DNA of 64,000 nt from Flavobacteriales bacterium (GTDB lineage: Bacteria; Bacteroidota; Bacteroidia; Flavobacteriales_D; Crocinitomicaceae): positions 31,119 to 95,118 of the forward strand of contig VEQH01000006.1 of NCBI GenBank assembly GCA_018883325.1, given 5' to 3'. The notes under the pieces are model-generated. The model saw nothing but the letters and a program-made list of their open reading frames with translations. It was not told where the DNA came from and searched no databases. This document shows positions 50,823 through 59,723 of this stretch, in pieces. A program made the position numbers and the translations under genes. Within the stretch, counting starts at the first letter, position 1. Every line of letters begins with the position of its first letter.

Positions 50823-53480
50823 ATGAGAATACTACTATCCTTTTGGGTTCTTGTCCTTTTAATTCCTGCAAAAAATTTTGCACAAAACCTCATCAACAAC
50901 GGCACGTTTGAGTACGGTGGTTCTGGTGTTGGTTTCGTTGTGGATGGACAAGGCTACAATTTACTAACACCACCTTACACAGGTACAACATCAGCAGGAA
51001 ATTATGCTTTTGTAACTAATCCTCAAACGATTAACACACAGTTTTTTGTCAATTCTGGTGACCACACCACAGGAACAGGAAAAATGTTGGCGGTCGATGG
51101 AAACTCAACCGGAGGACAACAACGCTTGTGGAAAGCCGGAGATAATGGCGGTGGAATTTGTAATCTAAACGTTGGTCAAACCTATGAGTTTAGTTATTGG
51201 ATTCGTACAATTTCAGCCTCAATTACGAACCAAAATCAACTTTCAAACATCGGTGTTTCATTTAACAACGCTAGCAATATTTCACTTGTTTTTGGACAAG
51301 CGCTTGCTCCGCTACCAAATTTTGGATGGCAACAAGTTCGCTACACCTTTACACCTACAAATGCCTGTGTTAACATCGAAATTTATAACAACAACACGGA
51401 ATTTACAGGAAATGACTTTGCCTTAGATGACATTGCTTTAACGCCACCACCTTCACCTTTGTCCTTCACTTATTCGGTAACAAACCCAAATTGCAGCGAC
51501 CCAAATTCTGGATTTATTGCACTTTACCCAACAGGTGGAATTGCACCTTACACTTTTAGAGTAGAAGGAACAGACACAGTAACCAATTCAACTGGAATTT
51601 TTACTGATCTTGGAGCTGGAACATATCTCATAGGTTTAGAAGACGCAACAGGAGATAGAGATTCTATTTTTAATGTCGTGCTTGGAACAAATTCTGTTTT
51701 AACAATTACGCCTGGTGATACTTCAATTTGTCCAAATTCAAATTTAACCTTTACAGCAAGCGGCAGTAGCTCAGGTTATTCGTGGAGCTCTACGCCAAAC
51801 GATCCCGAACTCACAGTAACGAATCAAGCAAGTATTTCTGTTTCACCTAATTCAGCAATCACTTACACTGTTTCCTCCAATATTACAGATGTCAATTTGG
51901 TATTTAACGGTGATTTTGAGTTGGGAAATATTGGTTTTCAATCAGACTATTTTTACTACAATCCAACAAATCCAACAGGAGCACAAAGAGCTTATGGAAT
52001 CGTAACAAATTCAAGTAATTGGTTTCCGACTTTTGGAAACTGTATCGACCATACAATAGGCGATGGAACAGGGAAATTTATGGCGCTAGATGGTTCGACT
52101 TACAATCAAGGAAACGATAAATTTTGGTGTCAAAAAATTGCAGTTGAACCAAATAAGGACTACACATTTTCTTACCGACTTCAAACAATTTCTGCTGGAA
52201 ATGAAGCTGTGATTTTAACTAAAGTAAATGATGTTTCAATCGGTGCTTACACTGCTTTTCCACAAGTTTGTACTTGGAGTGAAGTTACCCACAACTGGAA
52301 TTCTGGAATCAATACAATTGCAGAATTTTGTTTAATCGACCAACAATTTACAGCTGGTGGTAATGATTTTTCAATTGACGACATCAAACTTATTGCAGAC
52401 CAAGCGTGTACGCAATCTGTTGATGTGACTATGAAAACAGTAAATCCAGATTTAGGACAAACGTATCCAGAGAATATTTGCTTAAACGAAGGAATTGTTT
52501 TACCAACGTTGAATCCAAATTTTGTGAGTGGTGGAATCTATAACATTGTTGGTCAAGGCTTGAATATCAACAATTTGACTGGAGCAGTTAATCCAACTGG
52601 ATCTACACCAGGAACTTACAACATCACATATACAGCGCAAGTTTGTGGAGTAAGCGTAACCGACACAACACCAATCATCATTCGCCCATTGCCAGGATTA
52701 TTGGAATTAACGGGAGGAGATTTTTACTGTGAAGGTTTTCAATTCAACCCATTGACTTTGTATGTTGAAGGAACACCAAACTTCACGATTTACTACAATT
52801 TAGACGGAGTGCCACAAGTTGTGAGCAATCAATCATCCGTTCCAATTTCAATCGGAAATGCTTTTGGAGTTTACGATTTAGATTCAATAACAGATTTGTA
52901 TTGTACGAATGTTATGGTTGGTGCTCAAACAATTTCAATGACTGGTGGGCCGCAGCTTCCAATCGTAGCAGGAGACAGCACTTATTGTAAAAATTCAAAT
53001 GTGCAAGAAATATATGTTACCAATGCGCAAGGAACAATTAATTGGTATGCCGATTCTGCACTTACCGTTTCTTTAGGTTCGAGTATTTCGTTTTTGCCAT
53101 CCAATCAAGAAACAATGACGTATTACGTAACTGAAAATTTCAATGGATGTGAAGGTCAAGCGTCAGCAGTTACAGTTTATATCGAAGATTGTCCGTTGAT
53201 TATCCCAACAGCTTTCACACCAAATGGCGACGGAACGAACGATGTTTGGGAAATAATTGGTTTAGACGAGCAATTCCCAGAAAGCGTGGTAACCGTTTTC
53301 AACCGTTGGGGCGAACCAATTTATGAATCAACAAAAGGAAATTACTCCAACAAACCTTGGGATGGAAAATACAAAGAAGGCGTTCTTCCTGTTTCCAGTT
53401 ATTATTTCGTGATTCAACGTTCGAGCGATGGTTCAATTGAGCCTTTAAGTGGAACCGTTTCTATAATTCTTAAAAAATGA
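50823..53480 (+). CDS. T9SS-exported surface protein with gliding-motility C-terminal domain
   Basis: 885 residues. The signal peptide (MRILLSFWVLVLLIPAKNFA) precedes two related carbohydrate-binding-like domains at about 25-200 and 365-530 (LINNGTFEYGG and NLVFNGDFELGN starts, each ending near ND(F)-(A/S)-(L/I)-DDI). A SprB-like repeat lies between them, and Ig-like segments follow. The last ~90 residues (TAFTPNGDGTNDVWEI, VTVFNRWGEPIYES, WDGKYKEGVLPVSSYYFVI) are the CHU_C / T9SS type B sorting domain. It is therefore carried to the surface by T9SS. It overlaps the PorP/SprF gene by 4 bases, the usual adhesin-partner order. ATG 50823 is preferred to the upstream TTG. Confidence 0.9.
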   Translation: MRILLSFWVLVLLIPAKNFAQNLINNGTFEYGGSGVGFVVDGQGYNLLTPPYTGTTSAGNYAFVTNPQTINTQFFVNSGDHTTGTGKMLAVDGNSTGGQQRLWKAGDNGGGICNLNVGQTYEFSYWIRTISASITNQNQLSNIGVSFNNASNISLVFGQALAPLPNFGWQQVRYTFTPTNACVNIEIYNNNTEFTGNDFALDDIALTPPPSPLSFTYSVTNPNCSDPNSGFIALYPTGGIAPYTFRVEGTDTVTNSTGIFTDLGAGTYLIGLEDATGDRDSIFNVVLGTNSVLTITPGDTSICPNSNLTFTASGSSSGYSWSSTPNDPELTVTNQASISVSPNSAITYTVSSNITDVNLVFNGDFELGNIGFQSDYFYYNPTNPTGAQRAYGIVTNSSNWFPTFGNCIDHTIGDGTGKFMALDGSTYNQGNDKFWCQKIAVEPNKDYTFSYRLQTISAGNEAVILTKVNDVSIGAYTAFPQVCTWSEVTHNWNSGINTIAEFCLIDQQFTAGGNDFSIDDIKLIADQACTQSVDVTMKTVNPDLGQTYPENICLNEGIVLPTLNPNFVSGGIYNIVGQGLNINNLTGAVNPTGSTPGTYNITYTAQVCGVSVTDTTPIIIRPLPGLLELTGGDFYCEGFQFNPLTLYVEGTPNFTIYYNLDGVPQVVSNQSSVPISIGNAFGVYDLDSITDLYCTNVMVGAQTISMTGGPQLPIVAGDSTYCKNSNVQEIYVTNAQGTINWYADSALTVSLGSSISFLPSNQETMTYYVTENFNGCEGQASAVTVYIEDCPLIIPTAFTPNGDGTNDVWEIIGLDEQFPESVVTVFNRWGEPIYESTKGNYSNKPWDGKYKEGVLPVSSYYFVIQRSSDGSIEPLSGTVSIILKK

Positions 53481-54463
53481 GAATAGCACTTTTTATACTA
53501 ACGTTACTTGCAGTCGGAAGTTTGCAAGCACAACAAATGCCTCAATTCTCGCAGGTAGCAATGAATAGAAGTTTGTACAATCCAGCTTATGTTGGCTACG
53601 AACCAAAAACAATGATAACTTTAGGTGGAAGATGGCAAATGATAGGATTTGGAAACGAACCTCAATCTGCGTTTTTGAATTTTGAACGAAACATAAAAAT
53701 CAAAGCGAAGCCAATTTACAATCCTGGAATGCGTGTGAGTATGCCAATTCCTGACGATAATAGAACACTTAAAAGTAAATTTTCGCAAGCATACGGTGGT
53801 CAATTGAGCTCAGATAAATATGGCGCGTTCAAATCTTTTCAACTTGCTGGACTTTACGCCGCGCACTATCAATTCACAAGTTTGCTGAAAGTTTCAGGAG
53901 GATTGAAACTTGGAATTAGTAACAATGGTTTTGACGCTGAAAAAGCACAAGTGTTAAACGTAAGTAACCCTGCAATTGGATACCAAGGTGGCGATACTGA
54001 ATACGATGAATTTACAGCTGAAAAATTGAATTCGAACATTATCAACTTAGGATTAGGAGTGAATGTTCAATATGGAAATTTCTTTGTTGGCGCTGCTGCA
54101 AATCAATTGACGAAAGATGCAATTCAATTTGGTCGTACAAATGTAAATTTCAATCTAACTTCTCACCTCTTTTTAATGACAGGTTACAACTTTCAAATTA
54201 CAGAGGAATTTAAAGTGTTGACAACCGTGGTAATTAAAAAAATGTCGCCAGCACCAACTTCTTTAGAAGTTTCAGCAATTGGAAATTTTGGCGATGTCAT
54301 CTTTGCAGGAATAAATTATCACCACAAAGCATCAGCAGGTGCGATTGTTGGATTTCAAGTAAGTCCTGCATTCAGAATCGGTTATTCGTTTGATGCTTCA
54401 ACCAATAAAATTATTCAGTCAAGTTTTGGTGGGCACGAATTAGTTCTTAACTATAGATTTTAA
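53477..54463 (+). CDS. PorP/SprF-family outer-membrane protein
   Basis: 328 residues with signal peptide (MRIALFILTLLAVGSLQAQ). The opening QMPQFSQVAMNRSLYNPAYVG is the hallmark of the family; 14-strand barrel-like repeats follow, ending in ELVLNYRF. SprF/PorP proteins help T9SS deliver or anchor partner proteins with type B sorting domains. This fits the gene just upstream, whose end overlaps this start by 4 bases. Confidence 0.93.
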   Translation: MRIALFILTLLAVGSLQAQQMPQFSQVAMNRSLYNPAYVGYEPKTMITLGGRWQMIGFGNEPQSAFLNFERNIKIKAKPIYNPGMRVSMPIPDDNRTLKSKFSQAYGGQLSSDKYGAFKSFQLAGLYAAHYQFTSLLKVSGGLKLGISNNGFDAEKAQVLNVSNPAIGYQGGDTEYDEFTAEKLNSNIINLGLGVNVQYGNFFVGAAANQLTKDAIQFGRTNVNFNLTSHLFLMTGYNFQITEEFKVLTTVVIKKMSPAPTSLEVSAIGNFGDVIFAGINYHHKASAGAIVGFQVSPAFRIGYSFDASTNKIIQSSFGGHELVLNYRF

Positions 54464-54467
54464 TCCA

Positions 54468-56072
54468 ATGAGAAATTACTACATACTTTTTTTACTTTCC
54501 ATTTTGGGCTTAGATTCTTTTGCACAACAAGGATTTAATGAATTGGCAACACCAAAACGATTGGGAGCATTTATCAATACTTCTGCCGAAGAAAGTTTGC
54601 CTTTGTTGTCAGCTGACGGAAAGGAATTATACATTTTTAGAACTTTTGAAGAATACAATTTCGGAGGAGTAAACGACCAAGATATTTGGGTTTGTTTAAA
54701 AAATGAAAAAGGAAATTGGGAAGAAGCTTACAATGTGCAAGAATTAAACAATCGAGATCATAACGCAGTTGTAGCTTTGGGTCAAGATGGAAATAGTTTG
54801 TACGTTTTGTTTTCAAATGGTATCAAAAACGAAAATAAAGGGCTTGGAAAATCAACAAGAACAGCTTCAGGATTGTGGTCAAAACCAGTGAAAATTGAAA
54901 TTCCTGAGTTGCTAATTAAAGGGACAAATTTCGGTTTTACAGTTTCAAAAGATGAAAAAGTAATCATCATTTCTTACGAAGGACCAACAACTAAAGGGCA
55001 AGAAGATTTATATTATTCCGTGAACACAGCGGGCGTTTGGTCAAGTCCAAAAAGTTTAGGGAACAATATCAATACGAATGGTTATGAAATTTCTCCATTT
55101 TTAAGTCCAAATAGCGACACGCTTTATTTTGCAAGTAATGGACTCGGAGGAGAAGGAGATTGCGACATTTTCTATTCGGTTAAAAAATCAGCTTGGGATG
55201 ATTGGTCAACACCTGTAAATATGGGTAACAAAATCAACTCCCCAAATTTCGATGCTTACCTAGTGAAATATGGCAAAACCTATTATTGGTCAAGTAACAG
55301 AAACGCAAAAGAAGCTGATATTTACTTCACGGAACAATTAACACCGCCAGCTTTAGAAATTTCAGAAACACACACAAATATTACTGCTTTTGGCGGAAGT
55401 GATGGAACAATAGATGTGGCTGTAAAAAGCGGAGTTGCACCGTATAAATACACTTGGTCGAATGGAAAAAACAGTGAAGATTTAGCACAATTGAAACGTG
55501 GAAATTATACGATTACAGTAACAGATGCAATTGGTCAACAAAAATCATTGGTGATTGACTTAACAGAGCCAGCACCAGTGGTTCAAAAAGTAATTCGCCT
55601 GCCAGAAGTACGTTACGCATTAGGTTCTTGGGAATTTGTGAACGATGAAAACATCAAATCGACAGACTCATTAGATAAAGTTGCTCAATTATTGGTCGAA
55701 TATCCAGGGATGAAATTGGAGTTGATTTCTCACACAGATGCGCGAGGCGACGACAAGAAAAACAAACTACTTTCAGAAAATAGAGCCAAAGCGGTTTACA
55801 AATATTTGGTTGAAACAAAAGGAATCGACCCGCGAAGATTAGTGCCAATTGGAAAAGGAGAAATGGATCCTGCAAAATGGATGGATGAATATGGCGTTGA
55901 AACAGTTTTAACAGAAGTTTATATCAATCAGTTTAAAGCAACAGACAAAGATAAGTTTGAGCGCTTACACCAAGTAAACAGAAGAACTGAAGGAAAAGTT
56001 ATAGGTTTAGATTTTAATCCAGAAACGGCACCTGAAGCACCCAAAGAATACCTTATCTTTAAACAAAAATAA
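54468..56072 (+). CDS. OmpA-family protein with WD40-like and SprB-repeat domains
   Basis: 534 residues. Signal peptide (MRNYYILFLLSILGLDSFAQ), then a PD40/WD40-like beta-propeller from about 25 to 290 (LPLLSADGKELYIFRTF, SPFLSPNSDTLYFASNG, KTYYWSSNRNAKEADIYF). One SprB-type repeat follows at about 305-365 (FGGSDGTIDVAV, YKYTWSNGKNSEDLAQL), then a C-terminal OmpA peptidoglycan-binding domain (LELISHTDARGDDKKN, NRAKAVYKYLV). It anchors the surface complex to the cell wall, as PorE-like proteins do for T9SS. It lies 4 bases after the PorP/SprF gene and abuts the next start. Confidence 0.9.
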   Translation: MRNYYILFLLSILGLDSFAQQGFNELATPKRLGAFINTSAEESLPLLSADGKELYIFRTFEEYNFGGVNDQDIWVCLKNEKGNWEEAYNVQELNNRDHNAVVALGQDGNSLYVLFSNGIKNENKGLGKSTRTASGLWSKPVKIEIPELLIKGTNFGFTVSKDEKVIIISYEGPTTKGQEDLYYSVNTAGVWSSPKSLGNNINTNGYEISPFLSPNSDTLYFASNGLGGEGDCDIFYSVKKSAWDDWSTPVNMGNKINSPNFDAYLVKYGKTYYWSSNRNAKEADIYFTEQLTPPALEISETHTNITAFGGSDGTIDVAVKSGVAPYKYTWSNGKNSEDLAQLKRGNYTITVTDAIGQQKSLVIDLTEPAPVVQKVIRLPEVRYALGSWEFVNDENIKSTDSLDKVAQLLVEYPGMKLELISHTDARGDDKKNKLLSENRAKAVYKYLVETKGIDPRRLVPIGKGEMDPAKWMDEYGVETVLTEVYINQFKATDKDKFERLHQVNRRTEGKVIGLDFNPETAPEAPKEYLIFKQK

Positions 56073-56723
56073 ATGGATTTATTGAATCTCATTTTTCGCT
56101 TAGGCGTACTGTTTGCTATCTACGGATTTCTTTGGTTTTTTATCGAACTAGGCTTGACTTTTTTACGAGCTGGAAGACAAAAAACAATGGGTGAAAATTA
56201 CTTAATTAAGTCAGTAAAATACTTATTCTTGGTCAATGTTACTTTCCTTTTTTGTTTGGATTTGAACCAAAACAACGTGTCTTTTTACAATGCGATGCCA
56301 AGTGCTATCGTTTTGGCAACTTACTTTATTGGAAAATTGCAACAACAGCAACAACGCTTGCAACTGTTCGGACAACTTAATGCTCAAATTCCCCAAACGA
56401 ATGATTTTAATTTAAAAACCGAAATCATTTTAATTGTTGCATCAATTGGGTTATTCATAGGCTTTTTGTTCTTTCCACAATACGCAAGCAACAATATCGC
56501 AAATTGGTTTAAATCAAGTATTTTAGATATTGAATCCACAGTAATAATTGGATTTATTTTTAAAATTATTGGTTTTTTCTTCCTACTTGGGATGATAATG
56601 AAAATGATAAATGCTATCAATTACATCATTTCTGGTAAGCCGGTAGTTGATATTAAAACAAACATTAATTCAAATTCAAAAAAAGACGAAGACAAATTCG
56701 ACGATTTTGAAGAAATTAACTAA
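56073..56723 (+). CDS. unknown four-helix inner-membrane protein
   Basis: 216 residues with hydrophobic segments at about 8-30, 46-65, 108-130 and 152-180, and a Lys/Asp/Glu-rich cytosolic tail. The ATG abuts the stop of the OmpA gene, so it is the fourth gene of the surface operon. No family is recognised; it could support the envelope complex made by the first three genes. Confidence 0.75.
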   Translation: MDLLNLIFRLGVLFAIYGFLWFFIELGLTFLRAGRQKTMGENYLIKSVKYLFLVNVTFLFCLDLNQNNVSFYNAMPSAIVLATYFIGKLQQQQQRLQLFGQLNAQIPQTNDFNLKTEIILIVASIGLFIGFLFFPQYASNNIANWFKSSILDIESTVIIGFIFKIIGFFFLLGMIMKMINAINYIISGKPVVDIKTNINSNSKKDEDKFDDFEEIN

Positions 56724-56734
56724 AACCAAAACGA

Positions 56735-56986
56735 ATGGATGAAAAAGAATTAATTGAATTGTCTGAGGAACTAGTTCTAGGCATTACAAAATTGTCGTTG
56801 GGCGAAAAGCCTGGGTTTTTATCGGGCTCCGTTTATAAGAAATTAAGTAGTCATACGAATTTTCAAGCAATCAAACAATGCTACATTGAGCATCTAATGG
56901 ATTTCAAAGGATCGTATGAAAATGCAACTGAACTTAAAAAACTGACCGATTTTAGGTATAGAATTGTGGAGTTGTTCAACGCGTAA
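56735..56986 (+). CDS. 83-residue protein of unknown function
   Basis: A soluble helical protein (MDEKELIELSEELVLGITKL at the start, YRIVELFNA at the end). It begins 11 bases after the membrane protein. No motif is recognised. It is the last gene before the Septu pair, so the left boundary of that insertion probably lies in 56987-57058. Confidence 0.6.
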   Translation: MDEKELIELSEELVLGITKLSLGEKPGFLSGSVYKKLSSHTNFQAIKQCYIEHLMDFKGSYENATELKKLTDFRYRIVELFNA

Positions 56987-57058
56987 ATTTTGAATGTTAT
57001 ACTTAAATTTACCATTTATATTAATCAGTCATTGTTGCGGAAACTAAATTAAATTAAA

Positions 57059-58540
57059 ATGAAACTTAAAAACATTGCAATTAAAAATTTTAGATGTTTT
57101 GAAGAAATTGAATTAGATTTTGGATCTAAAACAACTGTATTTATTGGAAAAAACGGCACTGGAAAATCAAACATTTTAAGTGCAGTAAGAAGAGGAATGA
57201 GTTTTATTTTTGCAGAAGATTCAAAAAACAAAAATGACATAAATTCATTAAAAGCAAACAATAATAGTATTGTAAGACGATTTGAACCTTATGATACTAG
57301 AATCGATGAATATTCTGAAGGAGGTTATTGTTGGCCTACAATGATTGCATATAAAACAATTTTTAACGGAAAACAACTCGATTGGGAGTTTTTCAAAAAA
57401 GGTTTTTCCAGCAGATTAGACCAATCAATGTATAAGGAAGCAAAAACAAGTATTTTAGCTGATTTAACAAGAGAAAAAGTAGACTACCCAATCCTCGCTT
57501 TTTTTGCCGACTCTTATCCACACAAAGAGATGAACGTTGGAAAAAATGCAAAAGAACTTATTAAATTAAAAAAATTACCAAAGGATTTTGGTTACTATGG
57601 CTGGGATGAACATGTAAATTGTAATACGATTTGGTTTGCAAGATTTCTTCATGCAGAGAATGTTATAAAACAATTCAATGAACAACTTTCTAACTTACAG
57701 CAATCAATTTATAATTTAGAATCAACTTTCCCTAATTTAAGTTCAACGGAATTCGATAAAAAACTAAAGGAATTGGAACTAAGAAAAAGTTCTATATTTC
57801 AAAAGAATGAAGAATTGAATCAGATTTTACAAAAAGAACGAGCTTACATTGAAGAAAAATTAATAAAGTTTACTCAACCAATAAGGAATAACTACGATTC
57901 TATTAATTCAGAATTTGAAATATTAAATGTTTATTCGAGTAAATATATTTTTGATAAAAAACCACAGATTGTTTTTCAATTTAAAGATGGAAAAACAATG
58001 AATATGGAAACTCTTCCAATGGGTTATAAACGCTTACTTTCAATTATTTTTGATATTGCTTATCGATCATTTGTATTAAATGAAGGGAAAAATGAGCCAA
58101 CAGGAATTGTTATTATTGATGAAATTGAACTTCATTTACATCCAACTTTACAACAAGATGTACTAGAACGATTTAATAGAACTTTTCCAAATATCCAATT
58201 CATTGTTTCAACTCACTCGCCTTTGGTTATAAGTAATTTTAAAGTTGATAATGACCAGAATAAGTTAATTAAACTAGAAAATAATAACAATCAATATTCT
58301 AAAGAATTAGTAGAAAGCGTTTATGGAATTGATTATTCTACCAATCTTTCCGAAGTTATGGAGGTTGCTCCACGTGCGTCAACTATTGATAAATACATAA
58401 ATGCATATTTATTTTTATTAGGGAAAAAGAAAGAGGAAGAAGCAAATAAAATGTTTGAAAAATTGAAAGAATACATGGGAGGTTCAATATCTTCTCAACT
58501 CCAAAAAGAAATCGATTCTCAAAAAGCACTTATAAAGTAA
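57059..58540 (+). CDS. ptuA: Septu defence ATPase PtuA-like
   Basis: 493 residues. An SMC/OLD-type ATPase: LKNIAIKNFRCFEEIELDFG opens the domain, Walker A is GKNGTGKS at 30-37, a coiled-coil-like middle spans about 205-280, Walker B is GIVIIDEIELHLHP with Asp354/Glu355, and the H-loop is FIVSTHSPLV. No TOPRIM domain is seen, which argues against OLD nuclease. The stop is 2 bases before an HNH gene; together they match the PtuA-PtuB pair of the Septu anti-phage system. No reverse transcriptase is adjacent, so it is not the retron version. Confidence 0.85.
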   Translation: MKLKNIAIKNFRCFEEIELDFGSKTTVFIGKNGTGKSNILSAVRRGMSFIFAEDSKNKNDINSLKANNNSIVRRFEPYDTRIDEYSEGGYCWPTMIAYKTIFNGKQLDWEFFKKGFSSRLDQSMYKEAKTSILADLTREKVDYPILAFFADSYPHKEMNVGKNAKELIKLKKLPKDFGYYGWDEHVNCNTIWFARFLHAENVIKQFNEQLSNLQQSIYNLESTFPNLSSTEFDKKLKELELRKSSIFQKNEELNQILQKERAYIEEKLIKFTQPIRNNYDSINSEFEILNVYSSKYIFDKKPQIVFQFKDGKTMNMETLPMGYKRLLSIIFDIAYRSFVLNEGKNEPTGIVIIDEIELHLHPTLQQDVLERFNRTFPNIQFIVSTHSPLVISNFKVDNDQNKLIKLENNNNQYSKELVESVYGIDYSTNLSEVMEVAPRASTIDKYINAYLFLLGKKKEEEANKMFEKLKEYMGGSISSQLQKEIDSQKALIK

Positions 58541-58542
58541 GT

Positions 58543-59331
58543 ATGCAATATATTAATAAGTTTACTAATGAAAATGAGGGTAAAGCAATAATTGATGATT
58601 TACTTAATGAATGCTGGGATGGAAATAAATATCTTGATGCTAATTTTGAGACTTTAAAGCAACAAAAGTTCAAAATGCCATTTATTGAGTTATTATTAAA
58701 AGAACAGAATTTTTATTGTTGTTATTGTATGAAAGAAATCAAAAATGATTTCAGAACAACTTTAGAACATATTATACCAAATAACAACAAAAATTTAGAT
58801 CAGTTTCAAGCATATTTAGAAACTGAAGAACTAGGACAAAATGTTATTGATAAAAAAGAATTTTCACGAAAAACAAAGATTATTTCACCCGAAAAATACC
58901 CTCACGATATTGCATACCATAATTTGATCGCATCATGTGATAGTAATACGCATTGTAATCACTTTAGGGAGGATAAATATATTACTGCATTTTTTTTCGA
59001 CCCATTAATTCAATCTAAAGTAATGTACGATTATTTAGGCATAGCTTATAGTGAGGAATATAATGAAGATTTGAGTACCGTTGGAATTACTACTAATGAA
59101 GATTTGAGAATTTATAGAGTATTATGGAAAGAACTTTCTGAAGAATTTGAAAATCCAAATGATATAAATGAAGAAGAATTAGAAATGAAAATTTATCTTT
59201 ATTCTTTAAACGACCACCTTGATTCTAAGTCGAATAAAATTATTTCAAATTTATTTGGGAATCCATCAAAAAAAGAGGAATTAATGAAGTACAAATGGTT
59301 TTTTTATTACTACAAAAACCAAATCCAATGA
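58543..59331 (+). CDS. ptuB: Septu defence HNH nuclease PtuB-like
   Basis: 262 residues. The HNH fold is seen as FYCCYCMKEI (Cys59 and Cys62), then LEHIIPNN with His76, then AYHNLIASCDSNTHCNH (His126, Asn127, Cys132, Cys138): the metal-binding and catalytic pattern of HNH enzymes. In Septu, PtuA and PtuB together degrade nucleic acid on phage infection. The gene starts 2 bases after ptuA. Its TGA is part of the ATGA that starts rnpA, so the defence pair is translationally joined to a housekeeping gene. Confidence 0.83.
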   Translation: MQYINKFTNENEGKAIIDDLLNECWDGNKYLDANFETLKQQKFKMPFIELLLKEQNFYCCYCMKEIKNDFRTTLEHIIPNNNKNLDQFQAYLETEELGQNVIDKKEFSRKTKIISPEKYPHDIAYHNLIASCDSNTHCNHFREDKYITAFFFDPLIQSKVMYDYLGIAYSEEYNEDLSTVGITTNEDLRIYRVLWKELSEEFENPNDINEEELEMKIYLYSLNDHLDSKSNKIISNLFGNPSKKEELMKYKWFFYYYKNQIQ

Positions 59332-59723
59332 ATTTTTCCTTCGGAAAAGAATACAAATTGTGCAGTCACAAACAGATTGATTATCTTTTTAAAGAAGGCA
59401 AAAAAATCAAAGAATATCCGATTACATTTATTTATTCAGCTGCCGAATTGGAGTTAAAAACGCAGTTTCAAATTCTGATTTCTGTTCCTAAGCGCCTTTT
59501 TAAAAAAGCACACGATCGCAATTACATCAAACGTTGTATTCGCGAGATTTTAAGAAAAAATAAACATGAACTTGAAGCACAACTTCAAACTAACAACAAG
59601 AAACTTATTTTTGCAGTAGTTTATACTTCCAAAGAACAACTGTCGTTTTCAGTCTTGGAACAAAAATTGGTTAAGGCTATTGCCAAATTAACATTACAAA
59701 TAAATCAAAATGATACAAATTAA
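59328..59723 (+). CDS. rnpA: ribonuclease P protein component
   Basis: 131 residues. The protein subunit that helps RNase P RNA trim tRNA precursors. FSFGKEYKLCSHKQIDYLF opens the usual fold, and KKAHDRNYIKRCIREILR is the RNR motif. ATG 59328 is chosen because it gives the family start; the open frame reaches back 11 codons into ptuB. The start overlaps the ptuB stop by 4 bases and the end overlaps the protease gene by 14 bases. The RNP-protease order is normal in Bacteroidota; the ptuAB genes in front are not. Confidence 0.92.
   Translation: MNFSFGKEYKLCSHKQIDYLFKEGKKIKEYPITFIYSAAELELKTQFQILISVPKRLFKKAHDRNYIKRCIREILRKNKHELEAQLQTNNKKLIFAVVYTSKEQLSFSVLEQKLVKAIAKLTLQINQNDTN

Noticed and set aside
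57059..58540. OLD-family nuclease or Gabija GajA for the ATPase
   Set aside because: No TOPRIM motif after the ATPase domain, and the partner is an HNH protein rather than a UvrD-like helicase, so Septu fits better.
57059..59331. Retron of the PtuAB type
   Set aside because: No reverse transcriptase and no msr/msd-like inverted repeats within the neighbouring genes.
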